A model generated the notes under the pieces. The model did no database searches and was not told where the DNA came from. It saw only the letters and a program-made list of their open reading frames with translations. A program made the position numbers and the translations under genes. A DNA stretch of 38,442 nucleotides. It comes from Burkholderiales bacterium (GTDB lineage Bacteria; Pseudomonadota; Gammaproteobacteria; Burkholderiales; Burkholderiaceae_C). How positions within the stretch are numbered: the first letter of the stretch is position 1; each line of letters starts with the position of its first letter. Positions 25,805 to 35,947 of this stretch are shown here, one piece after another. Location: contig JAGWVB010000008.1 of assembly GCA_018971105.1 (NCBI GenBank), forward strand, positions 1 to 38,442. Direction: 5' to 3'.

Positions 25805-28701
25805 TGCGGCTGCCGCCGGTGCCCGGCGAATGGCTGGACCGCGAACGCCGCCTGCGCTTCCGCTTCGAAGGCCGCGAATACGAGGGCTATGCCGGCGACA
25901 GCGTCTCGAGCGCGCTCTGGGCCGCCGGCGTGCATGCGCTCGGGCGCAGCTTCAAGTACCACCGGCCGCGCGGCATCCTCTCGGCCGCGAACCACGACAT
26001 CAACGTGATGCTGCAGGAAGGCTCGGCGCTGAACCTGCGCGGCGACGTGCTGCCCCTGCGCGAGGGCATGGACTTGACGGCCGTGAACACCTACGGCGGC
26101 ATCGAGCGCGACCGAGCGCGCCAGCTCGACCGCCTCTCGGCCTTCCTGCCGGTCGGCTTCTATTACAAGGCCTTCCATGGCCGGCGCCTGTTTCCGATGT
26201 GGGAACGGGTGTTCCGCCGGATGACCGGGCTGGGCCGCGTCGACCCGGAGGCGCCGCGGCTGCGCACGCCCAAGTGCTATGACTTCTGCGAAGTGCTCGT
26301 CGTCGGAGCCGGCCCGTCGGGACTGGCGGCGGCGCTGGCGGCGGCGCGCGCTGGCGCGCGCGTCGTCGTCGTCGACGAGAACCCGCATGCCGGCGGCAGC
26401 GGCCTGTACCAGCTCGGCGGCGCCGCGGCGCGGCGCGAGGCGACGCAGGCGCTGCTGCGCGAGGTGCGCGAGCAGCCGGCGATCCGCGTGCTCGAATCGA
26501 CCTGCGCCGTCGCCTATTACGCCGACCATTGGGTGGCGCTGGTCGATGCGCAGAAGATGACGAAGATGCGCGCGCGTGCCGTCGTCGTGGCCACCGGGGC
26601 CCAGGAACAGCCGCCGGTGTTCCGCAACAACGACCTGCCGGGCGTGATGCTCGGCTCCGCGATGCAGCGCCTGATCTACCGTCATGCGGTGATGCCGGCG
26701 CGGCGCGTCGTCGTGCTCACCGCCAACGACGACGGCTACCGCGTCGCGCTCGACCTGCTGGGTATCGGCTGCGAGGTGCCGGCGGTGGTCGACCTGCGCG
26801 CGAGCATGCCGCTGACGCCGCCGGTGCGCGAGCTGCGCGAGCGTTCGGTCGAATGCCTCGCCGGGCAGGCCGTCTACGAGGCGCGCGCGGCGTCCGATGG
26901 TCGTCTCGCCGGCGTCACGCTGTGCGAATTCGAGGCCGACGGCCGCGGCCAGCCGCGGCCGTCGCGGCGCATCGCCTGCGACGGGCTGGCGATGAGCACC
27001 GGCTGGATGCCGGCGGCCAATCTGCTGTACCAGGCCGGCACGCGCATGCGCTATGCGGGGCGGGTCGAGCAGTTCGTGCCCGACCGGCTCGCCGACGGCG
27101 TCTACGCCTGCGGCCGCGTCAATGGCTGCTACACCTTCGAGACGCGCATCGCCGACGGCCGCCGCGCCGGCGCCGCGGCGGCGGCCCATGCCGGCCATGG
27201 CCAGGCCGCCGATGTTGCGCTGCGCACCGAAAGCGGCAGCCCCAGCCATCCCTGGCCCGTCGTCGCGCATCCGCAGGGCAAGAACTTCATCGATTTCGAT
27301 GAGGACCTGCAGCTGAAGGATTTCGAACACGCGGCGCAGGAGGGCTACGACAACATCGAGCTGCTCAAGCGCTACACGACGGTGGGCATGGGCCCGAGCC
27401 AGGGCAAGCATTCGAACATGACGGCGCTGCGCGTGCTCGCGCGGCTGCTCGGACGCTCGCCCGAGGAGGTCGGCACGACGACGGCGCGGCCGTTCTACCA
27501 CCCGGTGCCGATGTCGCATCTGGCCGGGCGCGGCTTCAACCCGCAGCGCCACACGCCGCAGCGCTCGCGCCACGAGGCGCTGGGCGCGCGCTGGATCACC
27601 GTCGGCGCCTGGGAGCGACCCGAGTATTACGAGGTGGCGGGCCGCTCGCGCATCGAATCGATACGCGCCGAGGCGGCGCGCGTGCACGAGGCGGTGGGCC
27701 TGATCGACGTCGGCACGCTGGGCAAGATCGAGGTGCGCGGGCCGCAGGCGGCCGAATTCCTCGACCGCATCTACACCGGCCGCTATTCGAAGATGGCCGT
27801 CGGCGCATTGAATTACGCCGCGATGTGCGACGAATCGGGCGTGCTGACCGACGAGGGCATCGTCGCGCGGCTGGGCGCCGAGCATTTCTATTTCACGACG
27901 ACGAGTTCGGGCGCGGCCACCGTCTACCGCGAGCTCGTGCGGCTGAACGCCGATTGGCGGCTCGATTGCGGCATCGTCAACCTGACCGGCGCCTATACGG
28001 CCATGAACCTGGCCGGCCCGGAATCGCGCGCCGTGCTGCGCCCGCTCACCGACATCGACCTCGCGTCGGCCGCCTTCCCCTACGGCAGCTGCCGCTGCGG
28101 CGAGGTCGGCGGCGTGCCTGCGCGGCTGATGCGCGTGGGCTTTGTCGGCGAATGGGGCTACGAGATCCATGTCGGCGCCGAGTACGGCCCGGCTCTGTGG
28201 GACCTGCTGATGACCCAGGGCCAGGCGCAGGGCATCGGCCCCTTCGGCATCGAGGCGCAGCGGCTGCTGCGGCTCGAGAAGGGCCACCTCATCGTCGGCC
28301 AGGACACGGACGGGCTGACGACGCCCTGGGAGGCCGGCATGGACTGGGCGCTGAAGATGAACAAGCCGTTCTTCATCGGCCAGCGTTCGCTGCAGGCGAT
28401 CGCGCGGCTGCCGGCGCGCAACCGGCCGGTCGGCTTCCGCCTCGCGCCCGGCTTCGACGGCAGGCCGCCGCAGGAATGCCATCTCGTGATCGAGAACGGC
28501 GAGATCGGCGGCCGCGTCACCAGCATCGCCTACAGCCCGACGCTGCAGCGCTGGATCGGCCTGGCCAGCGTGCGCGCCGACATGACGGCCGTCGGCCGCG
28601 TGCTGCGCATCCGGCTCGGCGACCGCAGCGAGGTCGAGGCCGAGGTCTGCGCGCTCCCGTTCTACGACCCGCAGGACCTGCGCCAGAAGGAGCCCGCGTG
28701 A
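25801..28701 (+). CDS. mgdC: N-methylglutamate dehydrogenase subunit C (SoxA-like)
   Basis: A 966-residue alpha subunit with the sarcosine oxidase alpha layout. The N-terminal segment 'FKYHRPRGI' is followed by an NAD/FAD-type domain ('[22 protein letters not shown]') and a middle domain ('GRVNGCYTFETRIADGRRAG'). A C-terminal GcvT-like folate domain covers about residues 580-960 ('VGTLGKIEVRGPQAAEFLDRIY', 'VGFVGEWGYEIHVG'). The GcvT-like end is where the one-carbon unit is passed to tetrahydrofolate. The start at 25801 (ATGATG) overlaps the mgdB stop; the upstream extension in the ORF track is only open frame over mgdB. Function as N-methylglutamate rather than sarcosine dehydrogenase is inferred from the following genes. 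Confidence 0.87.
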   Translation: MMRLPPVPGEWLDRERRLRFRFEGREYEGYAGDSVSSALWAAGVHALGRSFKYHRPRGILSAANHDINVMLQEGSALNLRGDVLPLREGMDLTAVNTYGGIERDRARQLDRLSAFLPVGFYYKAFHGRRLFPMWERVFRRMTGLGRVDPEAPRLRTPKCYDFCEVLVVGAGPSGLAAALAAARAGARVVVVDENPHAGGSGLYQLGGAAARREATQALLREVREQPAIRVLESTCAVAYYADHWVALVDAQKMTKMRARAVVVATGAQEQPPVFRNNDLPGVMLGSAMQRLIYRHAVMPARRVVVLTANDDGYRVALDLLGIGCEVPAVVDLRASMPLTPPVRELRERSVECLAGQAVYEARAASDGRLAGVTLCEFEADGRGQPRPSRRIACDGLAMSTGWMPAANLLYQAGTRMRYAGRVEQFVPDRLADGVYACGRVNGCYTFETRIADGRRAGAAAAAHAGHGQAADVALRTESGSPSHPWPVVAHPQGKNFIDFDEDLQLKDFEHAAQEGYDNIELLKRYTTVGMGPSQGKHSNMTALRVLARLLGRSPEEVGTTTARPFYHPVPMSHLAGRGFNPQRHTPQRSRHEALGARWITVGAWERPEYYEVAGRSRIESIRAEAARVHEAVGLIDVGTLGKIEVRGPQAAEFLDRIYTGRYSKMAVGALNYAAMCDESGVLTDEGIVARLGAEHFYFTTTSSGAATVYRELVRLNADWRLDCGIVNLTGAYTAMNLAGPESRAVLRPLTDIDLASAAFPYGSCRCGEVGGVPARLMRVGFVGEWGYEIHVGAEYGPALWDLLMTQGQAQGIGPFGIEAQRLLRLEKGHLIVGQDTDGLTTPWEAGMDWALKMNKPFFIGQRSLQAIARLPARNRPVGFRLAPGFDGRPPQECHLVIENGEIGGRVTSIAYSPTLQRWIGLASVRADMTAVGRVLRIRLGDRSEVEAEVCALPFYDPQDLRQKEPA

Positions 28702-29378
28702 ACGCGCTGCCCCGAACCGGTCCGCTGCGCGGCTTGCAGGACGCCGAGGGCCTCACCTGGTCGGACGACGACGGCATGGCACAGGTGGCGCGGTATGCCG
28801 ATGACGAATCGCAGCGCCTGGCCGCGGTGGCAGTGGGCGAGATCGGCGCGCGGCGGCGCCATGGCATCAAGGGCGCGGGGACCGCGGCCTGGCTGCACGA
28901 GCGCGGCGTGCCGACACCGCCGCGCGCCAACCAATGGCTGCGCACGGCCGAAGGCGATTGGGTGCTGCGGCTGGGGGACAACGAATACCTCGTCGAGGCG
29001 GCACCCGGCAGCGAACTCGTGCCGATGCTCGCGGCGGCGGCGCCGGCGGCCCGCGTCCATCCGGTGCCGCGCTTCGACGCCGCGCTCGTGCTGTGCGGGC
29101 CGCGCGTGCACGAACTGCTGCGCCAGACCTGCAGCTACGACTTCGCCGCGCTCGCCGTGACCGAACGCCTGGTCGTGCTGACCTCGATGGTCGGCGTCGG
29201 CGTCACCCTGCTGCGCGACGACGCCGGCGCCATCCCGCTTTACCGCCTGTGGTGCGACGGCAGCTGGGGCGAATACCTCTGGACCACCCTGGTCGAGGTG
29301 GCGCAGAGCCTGGGCGGCGGGGCCGTCGGTTCGCAAACCCTGTCGCCGCTCATCGCCGGGCCGCGCGGCCGCGCCTGA
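28698..29378 (+). CDS. mgdD: N-methylglutamate dehydrogenase subunit D (SoxG-like)
   Basis: A 226-residue gamma subunit starting with GTG that overlaps the mgdC stop (GTGA). Features such as '[15 protein letters not shown]', '[13 protein letters not shown]' and '[30 protein letters not shown]' fit the SoxG/MgdD family, which shares distant GcvT-like features and helps hold the heterotetramer together. The ORF track misses it as a separate frame because of the GTG start. It ends 38 bases before gmaS. Confidence 0.82.
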   Translation: MNALPRTGPLRGLQDAEGLTWSDDDGMAQVARYADDESQRLAAVAVGEIGARRRHGIKGAGTAAWLHERGVPTPPRANQWLRTAEGDWVLRLGDNEYLVEAAPGSELVPMLAAAAPAARVHPVPRFDAALVLCGPRVHELLRQTCSYDFAALAVTERLVVLTSMVGVGVTLLRDDAGAIPLYRLWCDGSWGEYLWTTLVEVAQSLGGGAVGSQTLSPLIAGPRGRA

Positions 29379-29416
29379 GCACCCAGCCGATCACGCCCAC
29401 GAATCAAGGAGACACC

Positions 29417-30745
29417 ATGACGAATTCGAGCGCACGCCAGTTCTTCGAGGAACGGCATATCCGCTATGTGCTGGCCCAGTTCGTCGACATCCACGGGGTG
29501 GCGAAGACGAAGTCGGTGCCGGCCGACCACTACGACGAGGTGCTGAAGACCGGCGCCGGTTTCGCCGGCGGCGCGATCTGGGGCATGGGCATCGCGCCCA
29601 ACGGCCCCGACTACATGGCCGTCGGCGACCCGGCGACGCTGAGCGCCGTGCCCTGGCAGCCCGGTTATGCGCGCGTGGTCTGCGACGGTCACACGAACGG
29701 CGAGCCGCACGACCATTGCTCGCGCGTCGTCCTCAAGCACCAGCTCGAACGCGTGGCGGCGCGCGGCTGGACCTTCTACACCGGGCTCGAGCCCGAGTTC
29801 TCGCTGTTGAAGAAGACGGCCGAAGGCAAGATCGTCCCCTGCGACCCCGGCGACACGCTGATCAAGCCCTGCTACGACTACAAGGGCCTGTCGCGCGTGC
29901 GCACCTTCCTCGAGCGGCTCTCCGACGGGCTGCGCGAAGTCGGCATCGACGTCTACCAGATCGACCACGAGGACGCCAACGGCCAGTTCGAGATCAACTA
30001 CACGTACGCCGACGCGCTCACCTCCTGCGACCAGTACGTGTTCTTCAAGATGGCGGCGTCGGAGATCGCCAACGACCTCGGCCTGATCTGTTCGTTCATG
30101 CCCAAGCCGTTCTCGAACCGGCCGGGCAACGGCCTGCATTTCCACATGAGCATGGGCCAGGCCAGGCGCAACCTGTTCGAGGACAAGGGCGACCGGCGCG
30201 GCATGGCGCTGTCGGAACTCGGCTACCAGTTCATGGGCGGGCTGATGCGCCACGCCGCGGCGCTGACGGCGCTGTGCTGCCCGAGCGTCAATTCGTACAA
30301 GCGGCTCGTCGTCGGGCGCTCGCTCACCGGCGCGACCTGGGCGCCGGCCTACATCAGCTACGGCCTGAACAACCGCTCGTCGTTTGTGCGCGGCCCCGGC
30401 GGGCGCATCGAGCTGCGCCTGCCCGACGGCGGCTGCAACCCCTACCTGGCGACGGCGGCGGTGATCGCCGCCGGGCTCGACGGCATCGACAACCGGCTCG
30501 ACCCCGGCGAGCCGAACAACGACAACCTCTACGACTACAGCGAACAGCAGCTGCGCGACCACGGCATCGGCATCCTGCCGCAGAACCTGGCGCAGGCGCT
30601 CGATGCGCTCGAGGCCGACGCGACGCTGATGCAGGCGCTGGGCCCGGTGGCGGTCGAATTCATCAGGCTCAAGCGCATGGAGTGGATCGAGTACATGCGC
30701 CATGTATCGGATTGGGAAATCTCGACCTACCTCGAGTTCTATTGA
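29417..30745 (+). CDS. gmaS: Gamma-glutamylmethylamide synthetase
   Basis: A 442-residue glutamine-synthetase-fold enzyme. It shows '[15 protein letters not shown]', '[13 protein letters not shown]' (metal ligands), '[26 protein letters not shown]', 'NGLHFHMSM' and '[24 protein letters not shown]'. GmaS joins methylamine to glutamate with ATP, giving gamma-glutamylmethylamide, the entry step of the N-methylglutamate pathway. The length matches known GmaS and is shorter than type III glutamine synthetase. AAGGAG lies six bases upstream. Placement between mgdABCD and mgsABC makes a role in nitrogen assimilation as plain glutamine synthetase unlikely. Confidence 0.9.
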   Translation: MTNSSARQFFEERHIRYVLAQFVDIHGVAKTKSVPADHYDEVLKTGAGFAGGAIWGMGIAPNGPDYMAVGDPATLSAVPWQPGYARVVCDGHTNGEPHDHCSRVVLKHQLERVAARGWTFYTGLEPEFSLLKKTAEGKIVPCDPGDTLIKPCYDYKGLSRVRTFLERLSDGLREVGIDVYQIDHEDANGQFEINYTYADALTSCDQYVFFKMAASEIANDLGLICSFMPKPFSNRPGNGLHFHMSMGQARRNLFEDKGDRRGMALSELGYQFMGGLMRHAAALTALCCPSVNSYKRLVVGRSLTGATWAPAYISYGLNNRSSFVRGPGGRIELRLPDGGCNPYLATAAVIAAGLDGIDNRLDPGEPNNDNLYDYSEQQLRDHGIGILPQNLAQALDALEADATLMQALGPVAVEFIRLKRMEWIEYMRHVSDWEISTYLEFY

Positions 30746-30772
30746 ACTCGATCACCGTGAGGGGAAGCAATC

Positions 30773-31681
30773 ATGTGCGGAATCGTGGGACTGCTGGTGA
30801 AGAAACCGGCGCTGCGCCGGCGGCTCGGTGAGTGGATGGTGCCGATGCTGATCGGCATGACCGAGCGCGGACCGGAATCGGCCGGGCTCGCGGTGTTCGG
30901 CAATCCGGTCGGCAAGGACGAGCGCAAGATCAGCCTGTATTCGGGCATGACCGAGGCGGGAAGCGAATTCAACTGGTCGGGTCTGGCCAAGGAACTGCTC
31001 GACCACCTCGACATGGCGGTGGCCGTGGAGGCACGCGGCAACCACGCCGTGCTGACCGTGCCGCGCGCGCCCGAGGCCGTGCGGCGCTACCTGCGCGAAC
31101 ACCACCGCAAGCTGCATGTGCTGTCGGTCGGGCGCAGCATCGACCTGTTCAAGGATGTCGGCACGCCGGCGCAGGTGGCCGAGCGCTATGCCTTCGACAA
31201 GCTCAGCGGCAGCCATCTCGTGGGGCACACGCGCATGGCCACCGAATCGGCCGTCACGCCCGACCGCGCACACCCGTTCACCGCGGGTGAGGATTTCTGC
31301 CTCGTGCACAACGGCTCGCTGTCGAACCCGAACGGCGTGCGGCGCAAGCTCGAAAGCGAGGGCGTGCAATTCGACACCGACAACGACACCGAAGGCGCCT
31401 GCCGCTTCCTCGAATTCCGCTTGCGCGAGGGCGATACGCTGACCGAGGCGCTGCACAAGGGCTTCGAGGAGCTTGATGGCTTCTACACCTTCCTGATGGG
31501 TACCGCCGACCAGCTCGCGCTGATCCGCGACCCCTTCGCCTGCAAGCCGGCGCTCGTCGCCGAGAACGACGACTACGTGGCGATTGCGTCGGAGTTCCGC
31601 TCGCTCGCGCATCTGCCCGACATCAAGAACGCCAAGATCTTCGAACCCGCACCCGAGGAGATGTACATATGGCAAGCGTGA
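30773..31681 (+). CDS. mgsA: N-methylglutamate synthase subunit A (class II amidotransferase)
   Basis: A 302-residue Ntn-type glutamine amidotransferase. After Met removal the N-terminal Cys2 ('MCGIVGLLV') is the nucleophile, with 'MTERGPESAGLA', 'GHTRMATESAV' and 'VHNGSLSN' forming the substrate pocket. It corresponds to the amidotransferase domain of glutamate synthase split into its own subunit. In MgsABC it releases methylamine from gamma-glutamylmethylamide for transfer to the synthase centre. It starts 27 bases after gmaS with GAGGGG upstream, and its end overlaps mgsB by 13 bases. Confidence 0.9.
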   Translation: MCGIVGLLVKKPALRRRLGEWMVPMLIGMTERGPESAGLAVFGNPVGKDERKISLYSGMTEAGSEFNWSGLAKELLDHLDMAVAVEARGNHAVLTVPRAPEAVRRYLREHHRKLHVLSVGRSIDLFKDVGTPAQVAERYAFDKLSGSHLVGHTRMATESAVTPDRAHPFTAGEDFCLVHNGSLSNPNGVRRKLESEGVQFDTDNDTEGACRFLEFRLREGDTLTEALHKGFEELDGFYTFLMGTADQLALIRDPFACKPALVAENDDYVAIASEFRSLAHLPDIKNAKIFEPAPEEMYIWQA

Positions 31682-32367
31682 AGGAAGCGCTGAAGTTCGA
31701 CCTCGCGAAGTCGACGCTCAGCGCGATGAACGAGGCGCTGCACGCGCTGGCCGCCGACGACGCGCGCCGCGTCACGGTCGTGAACCCGGACGGCGCGCAC
31801 AGCATCGCCGTGGGGCTGAACCAGCCGCTCGAGGTCGAGGTCCAGGGCCATGCCGGCTATTACGCCGCCGGCATGAATAAGCATGCCCGCGTGACGATCA
31901 CCGGCAGCGCCGGCACTGGCGTGGCCGAGAACATGATGAGCGGCCGCGTCCATGTCCAGGGCTTCGCGAGCAACGGCGCCGGCGCCAGCGCGCAGGGCGG
32001 CCTGCTCGTGATCGACGGCGACGCCGGCCTGCGCTGCGGCATCTCGCTCAAGGGCGGCGACATCGTCGTCGGTGGCAGCGTCGGCAGCTTCTCGGCCTTC
32101 ATGGCCCAGGCCGGGCGCATGGTGGTCTGCGGCGACGCCGGCGACGCGCTCGGCGATTCCCTGTACGAGGCCGTGATCTACCTCGGCGGCCAGGCGCGAT
32201 CGCTAGGCGCGGACGCCCGCTACGAGCCGATGACCGAGCAGGACTACGAGACCCTGGGCGGCCTGCTGCGACAGGCCGGCATCGACAGGAACCCGAAGAG
32301 CTTCAGGCGCATCGCATCGGCGCGCTCGCTCTACCACTGGAACGCCGACGCGAACCAGGAATATTGA
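31669..32367 (+). CDS. mgsB: N-methylglutamate synthase subunit B (GXGXG beta-helix)
   Basis: A 232-residue protein dominated by a right-handed beta-helix of glutamate synthase GXGXG type, including 'GSAGTGVAENMMSGRVHVQG', 'GLLVIDGDAGLRCGISLKGG' and 'RMVVCGDAGDALGDSLYEA'. In MgsABC it is the structural subunit linking the amidotransferase and synthase parts; it has no catalytic residues of its own. It starts at ATG 31669 with GAGGAG about seven bases upstream, inside the end of mgsA. Confidence 0.88.
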   Translation: MASVKEALKFDLAKSTLSAMNEALHALAADDARRVTVVNPDGAHSIAVGLNQPLEVEVQGHAGYYAAGMNKHARVTITGSAGTGVAENMMSGRVHVQGFASNGAGASAQGGLLVIDGDAGLRCGISLKGGDIVVGGSVGSFSAFMAQAGRMVVCGDAGDALGDSLYEAVIYLGGQARSLGADARYEPMTEQDYETLGGLLRQAGIDRNPKSFRRIASARSLYHWNADANQEY

Positions 32368-32378
32368 GGACCCGACCC

Positions 32379-33746
32379 ATGGACGCGAATACGGTTCCGA
32401 CCAAGCGGCTGCTGACCGAGGAATCGGTCGGCTACAACCGTCAGACCATCGACTACATCCAGCGCGCCGCGGCGCATGGCCTGTACGAGATCCGCGGCCT
32501 CGGCGCCAAGCGCGCGCTGCCGAGTTTCGACGACCTGCTGTTTCTCGCCGCCTCGCTCTCGCGCTATCCGCTCGAGGGCTATCGCGAGAAATGCATCTCG
32601 AAGACCGTGCTCGGCACGCGCTACGCGAAGAGGCCGATCGAGCTCGCGATGCCGATCACGATCGCCGGCATGAGCTTCGGCTCGCTGTCGGCCAACGTCA
32701 AGGAGGCGCTCGGCCGCGCCGCCACCGAGACCGGCACCAGCACGACGACCGGCGACGGCGGCATGACGCAGGAGGAGCGCGGCTCGTCGAAGACGCTGGT
32801 CTACCAATGCCTGCCGTCGCGCTACGGCTTCAACCCCGACGACGTGCGCCGCGCCGATGCGATCGAGGTCGTCATCGGCCAGGGCGCCAAGCCCGGCGGC
32901 GGCGGCATGCTGCTGGGCCAGAAGGTCAATCCGCGCGTGGCCAAGATGCGCGTGCTGCCCGAAGGCGTCGACCAGCGTTCGGCCTGCCGCCATCCGGACT
33001 GGACCGGCCCCGACGACCTCGCGATCAAGATCCACGAATTGCGCGAATTGACCGATTGGCAGAAGCCGATCTACGTCAAGATCGGCGCCACGCGCGTGTT
33101 CAACGACGTCAAGCTCGCCGTGCACGCGGGCGCCGACGTCGTTGTCGTCGACGGCATGCAGGGCGGCACGGCTGCGACGCAGACCTGCTTCATCGAGCAT
33201 ATCGGCATCCCGACGCTGGCGGCGACGCGGCAGGCGGTCGAGGCGCTCGAGGACCTGAACATGAAGGACCAGGTCCAGCTCATCGTCTCGGGCGGCATCC
33301 GCAGCGGCGCCGACGTGGCCAAGGCGATCGCCATGGGCGCCGACGCGGTGTCGATCGGCCAGGGCATCCTCGTCGCGCTGGGCTGCAACAGCGACAGCTA
33401 CATCCAGGACGGCCGCCACCTGTCGGCACGGGCCGATTACGAGGCCATCGGCACGGCGCCCGGTTATTGCCACCATTGCCACACGGGCCGCTGCCCGGTC
33501 GGCGTGACGACGCAGGACGCGGTGCTCGAGCAACGGCTGCAGCCCGAGGTCGGCGCGCGCCGCGTGCGCAACTACCTCAAGACGCTGAACATGGAGCTGA
33601 CGACGATCGCGCGCGCCTGCGGCAAGCAGAACGTCCATCACCTCGAACGCGAGGACCTCGTCGCGCTCACCGTCGAGGCCGCGGCGATGGCCGGCGTGCC
33701 GCTCGCAGGCACGAGCTGGATCCCCGGCCGCCACGACGCGGGCTGA
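32379..33746 (+). CDS. mgsC: N-methylglutamate synthase subunit C (FMN/Fe-S synthase)
   Basis: A 455-residue glutamate synthase central-domain protein. It has the FMN barrel with 'ITIAGMSFGSLSANVKEALGRAA', 'GAKPGGGGMLLGQKVNPRVA', 'VSGGIRSGADVAKAIAMGADAVSIGQG' and the iron-sulfur cysteine cluster 'YCHHCHTGRCPVG'. It is expected to form N-methylglutamate from the methylamine released by MgsA. The start at 32379 has GAGGA seven bases upstream and follows mgsB by 11 bases. The regulator gene begins 40 bases further on. Confidence 0.9.
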   Translation: MDANTVPTKRLLTEESVGYNRQTIDYIQRAAAHGLYEIRGLGAKRALPSFDDLLFLAASLSRYPLEGYREKCISKTVLGTRYAKRPIELAMPITIAGMSFGSLSANVKEALGRAATETGTSTTTGDGGMTQEERGSSKTLVYQCLPSRYGFNPDDVRRADAIEVVIGQGAKPGGGGMLLGQKVNPRVAKMRVLPEGVDQRSACRHPDWTGPDDLAIKIHELRELTDWQKPIYVKIGATRVFNDVKLAVHAGADVVVVDGMQGGTAATQTCFIEHIGIPTLAATRQAVEALEDLNMKDQVQLIVSGGIRSGADVAKAIAMGADAVSIGQGILVALGCNSDSYIQDGRHLSARADYEAIGTAPGYCHHCHTGRCPVGVTTQDAVLEQRLQPEVGARRVRNYLKTLNMELTTIARACGKQNVHHLEREDLVALTVEAAAMAGVPLAGTSWIPGRHDAG

Positions 33747-33786
33747 CGCCGCGGCCGGCCGCAGGCAGCTGGAGCCGGAGGCCCGG

Positions 33787-35469
33787 ATGAGCGCACCCAT
33801 CTGCGAGCCGCTGCCCGCGTCCGCGCCGGCGCGAGCGCGGGCGTCGACGCGCGGAGCGGCCGCCGAGCTCCTGGCCCGGTCCTGGGCCCGCTGTCGGGAC
33901 GAGTACGGGCTCGAGCGCGCGCACGCCGGCTCACCCGGCTGCGTCGATGCCGTCGAGCTCGAGCGGCGGCTGGTGCGTTGCGCCGAGCTCGTCGCCGGCG
34001 CCGAGCGGGAACTGCGTTCGCTGCGCGAGGGCCTGGCCGATCTCGACGGCGCGGTGCTGCTCGCCGATGCCGACGGCGTCATCGTCCATCTCGCGGCCAG
34101 CGCCGGCTTCGCGGCCGAAGGCCGGCGGCTCGGACTGTGCCTGGGCGCGCGCTGGGGCGAGGGCGACGCCGGCACCAACGCCGTCGGCAGCTGCCTCGTG
34201 GCCGAGCGGCCGATGGCGATCCACGGCGAGGATCATTACGCCCATGGCTATGCGCACTTGAGCGGCGCCGCGGTGCCTCTGTACGCCAGCGCGGGCGGGA
34301 TCGCGGGCGCGCTGGGTGTGATCGGCAGCGGCGAATGGGCGCAAACGCCGATGCTCATGTTGCTCGAGACGAGCGCGAGCTTGATCGCCTGCCGCGTCAT
34401 CGAGGCGCGCCTCGGCGCCACGCGCAGCCTGCCTGTCCAGGGGCCGCCCGCCGCCGCCGGCGTATCGAAGCGTTGCCGGACGCCGCCTCGCCCGCGCGCC
34501 GCAGTCGTGCAGCCGCAATTCGCGGATCCGAAGCTCGCCTGTCAGCTGGATCATGCCCGTCGCGTCATCGCCCATCGCACGCCGGTGCTGTTGTGCGGCG
34601 AGACCGGCTGCGGCAAGGAGGTGTTCGCGCGCGCGCTGCACGCGGGTAGTCCGCATGCGCAGGGCGGCTTCATCGCCGTCAACTGCGCCAGCCTGCCCGC
34701 GGCGCTGATCGAATCCGAACTCTTCGGCTACCGCGCCGGGGCGTTCACCGGCGCATCGCGCAGCGGCCGCAGCGGCAAGGTCCTGCAGGCCGACGGCGGC
34801 ACCCTGTTCCTTGACGAGATCGCCGACATGCCGCTGGACCTGCAGGCGCGGCTGCTGCGCGTGCTGGACGAGCGCTGCGTGACGCCCCTGGGCACCGAGG
34901 AGAGCCACGAGGTCGATTTCCAGCTCATCAGCGCGAGTCACCGCTCGTTGCCGGCGCTGGTACGCGACGGCCGCTTCCGCGAGGATCTCTACTACCGGAT
35001 CGCGGGCGTCGAGTTCGCGCTGCCGGCGCTGCGCGAGCGCGCCGACCTGTCGTCGCTCATCGCCACCGTGCTGGTGCAGGAGGGTGGCGATCGCCACCGC
35101 TTCAGCCGCGATGCCGAGCAACTGCTGCTGGAGCAGCCATGGCCCGGCAACATCCGGCAACTGCGCCATGTGGTGCGCGCGGCGGTCGCGCTCAGCGACG
35201 GCCCACGCATCACGCGCGAGCACCTCTTGCCGCTGATCAACAAGGTGACGCGGGAGCCGCCCGCCGCGGTCGGGCCGGCGCGCGGCGACGATGCGACCCT
35301 GTCGATCCAGCTCGACCCGATCGAGATCGCCGAACGCCGCGTGATGATCTGTCTGCTGACCGAGCATCGATGGAACGTGAGCCGGGTCGCGCAGGCGCTC
35401 GGCGTGAGCCGGAATTCGGCCTATCGCAAGATACACAAGTTGCATATCGAGCTGGCCTATCGGGGCTAG
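33787..35469 (+). CDS. AcoR-type sigma-54-dependent transcriptional activator
   Basis: A 560-residue enhancer-binding protein. An N-terminal GAF sensor region (about 60-210) has '[20 protein letters not shown]'. The AAA+ domain (about 240-470) has Walker A GETGCGKE (271-278), the sigma-54 contact loop GAFTGA (318-323) and Walker B 'GGTLFLDEI' (337-345). A Fis-type helix-turn-helix ends the protein ('[21 protein letters not shown]'). The GAF-AAA-Fis order without a receiver domain matches AcoR-like effectors sensing a small molecule. GGAGG lies five bases upstream. Coming directly after mgsC, it probably controls the methylamine genes, though clear sigma-54 promoters are seen only as tentative matches upstream of tmd1 and tmd2. 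Confidence 0.9.
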   Translation: MSAPICEPLPASAPARARASTRGAAAELLARSWARCRDEYGLERAHAGSPGCVDAVELERRLVRCAELVAGAERELRSLREGLADLDGAVLLADADGVIVHLAASAGFAAEGRRLGLCLGARWGEGDAGTNAVGSCLVAERPMAIHGEDHYAHGYAHLSGAAVPLYASAGGIAGALGVIGSGEWAQTPMLMLLETSASLIACRVIEARLGATRSLPVQGPPAAAGVSKRCRTPPRPRAAVVQPQFADPKLACQLDHARRVIAHRTPVLLCGETGCGKEVFARALHAGSPHAQGGFIAVNCASLPAALIESELFGYRAGAFTGASRSGRSGKVLQADGGTLFLDEIADMPLDLQARLLRVLDERCVTPLGTEESHEVDFQLISASHRSLPALVRDGRFREDLYYRIAGVEFALPALRERADLSSLIATVLVQEGGDRHRFSRDAEQLLLEQPWPGNIRQLRHVVRAAVALSDGPRITREHLLPLINKVTREPPAAVGPARGDDATLSIQLDPIEIAERRVMICLLTEHRWNVSRVAQALGVSRNSAYRKIHKLHIELAYRG

Positions 35470-35474
35470 GGCGC

Positions 35475-35492
35475 GGGACCATCCGCGGTCCC
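35475..35492. terminator. Hairpin between convergent regulator and folB genes
   Basis: GGGACC (35475-35480) and GGTCCC (35487-35492) form a perfect 6-bp stem with a six-base loop, in the 40-base gap between two converging genes. The position suits a bidirectional terminator, though there is no T-run. Confidence 0.4.
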
Positions 35493-35509
35493 TGTTCAGC
35501 GCTGCCCGC

Positions 35510-35947
35510 TCAGCGTGCGCCCGGAACCATGCCGCTGCCGATCAGGCTCAGCACCGCCGCACCCGGGTGCGCCGGCGCGCGTGCCGGGCCGGCACGACGC
35601 TCGATCTGCACGCCGACCGCGGAGACATCGTCGAACTTGTGCGGCTTGGCGACCTTGACCCGGACCCAGGCGGCGCCGAATTCGTCGATCAGGATGGTCG
35701 CCACCGCTTCAGCGAAAGCCTCGAGGAGCTGGACCCGGTGCTCGCGCATCAGCCGGCGCAGTCGCTGGCGGACGAGGCCGTAATCGATCGTGTCGCCGAT
35801 GCGATCGCTGTCGCAAGCCTGCAGGCGCTCGACGCCGGCCTGCAAGTCGATGAGCAGCGGCTGCGGCCGATGCAACTCGCTGTCATCGATGCCGATCACG
35901 GTCTCGCCCCGCAGCTGTTCGATGAAGATCGAGTCCTTCGTGGGCAT
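35510..35947 (-). CDS. folB: Dihydroneopterin aldolase (FolB-like)
   Basis: A 145-residue FolB-family enzyme of folate synthesis. Visible features are 'IFIEQLRGETVIGIDDSELHRPQPLLIDL', 'DTIDYGLVRQRLRRLM', 'QLLEAFAEAVA' with the conserved Glu, and 'WVRVKVAKPHKF' with the catalytic Lys. It is longer than the usual 115-125 residues because of a Pro/Ala-rich tail. ATG 35947 is chosen because homology begins there; the longer ORF-track start adds 58 residues unlike FolB, though no strong ribosome site precedes 35947. Folate supply fits a tetrahydrofolate-dependent one-carbon pathway, but proximity may be incidental. Confidence 0.82.
   Translation of the reverse strand: MPTKDSIFIEQLRGETVIGIDDSELHRPQPLLIDLQAGVERLQACDSDRIGDTIDYGLVRQRLRRLMREHRVQLLEAFAEAVATILIDEFGAAWVRVKVAKPHKFDDVSAVGVQIERRAGPARAPAHPGAAVLSLIGSGMVPGAR

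Noticed and set aside
25765-28482. 905-residue open frame on the minus strand opposite mgdC
   Set aside because: It is a GC-bias shadow: low-complexity Arg/Ala/Asp/His composition, no recognisable motif, and it lies entirely opposite a clear gene.
24286-29378. Annotation as heterotetrameric sarcosine oxidase (soxBDAG)
   Set aside because: Homology alone allows it, but the directly following gmaS and mgsABC and the CPxNG delta subunit favour N-methylglutamate dehydrogenase. Sarcosine activity is not excluded.
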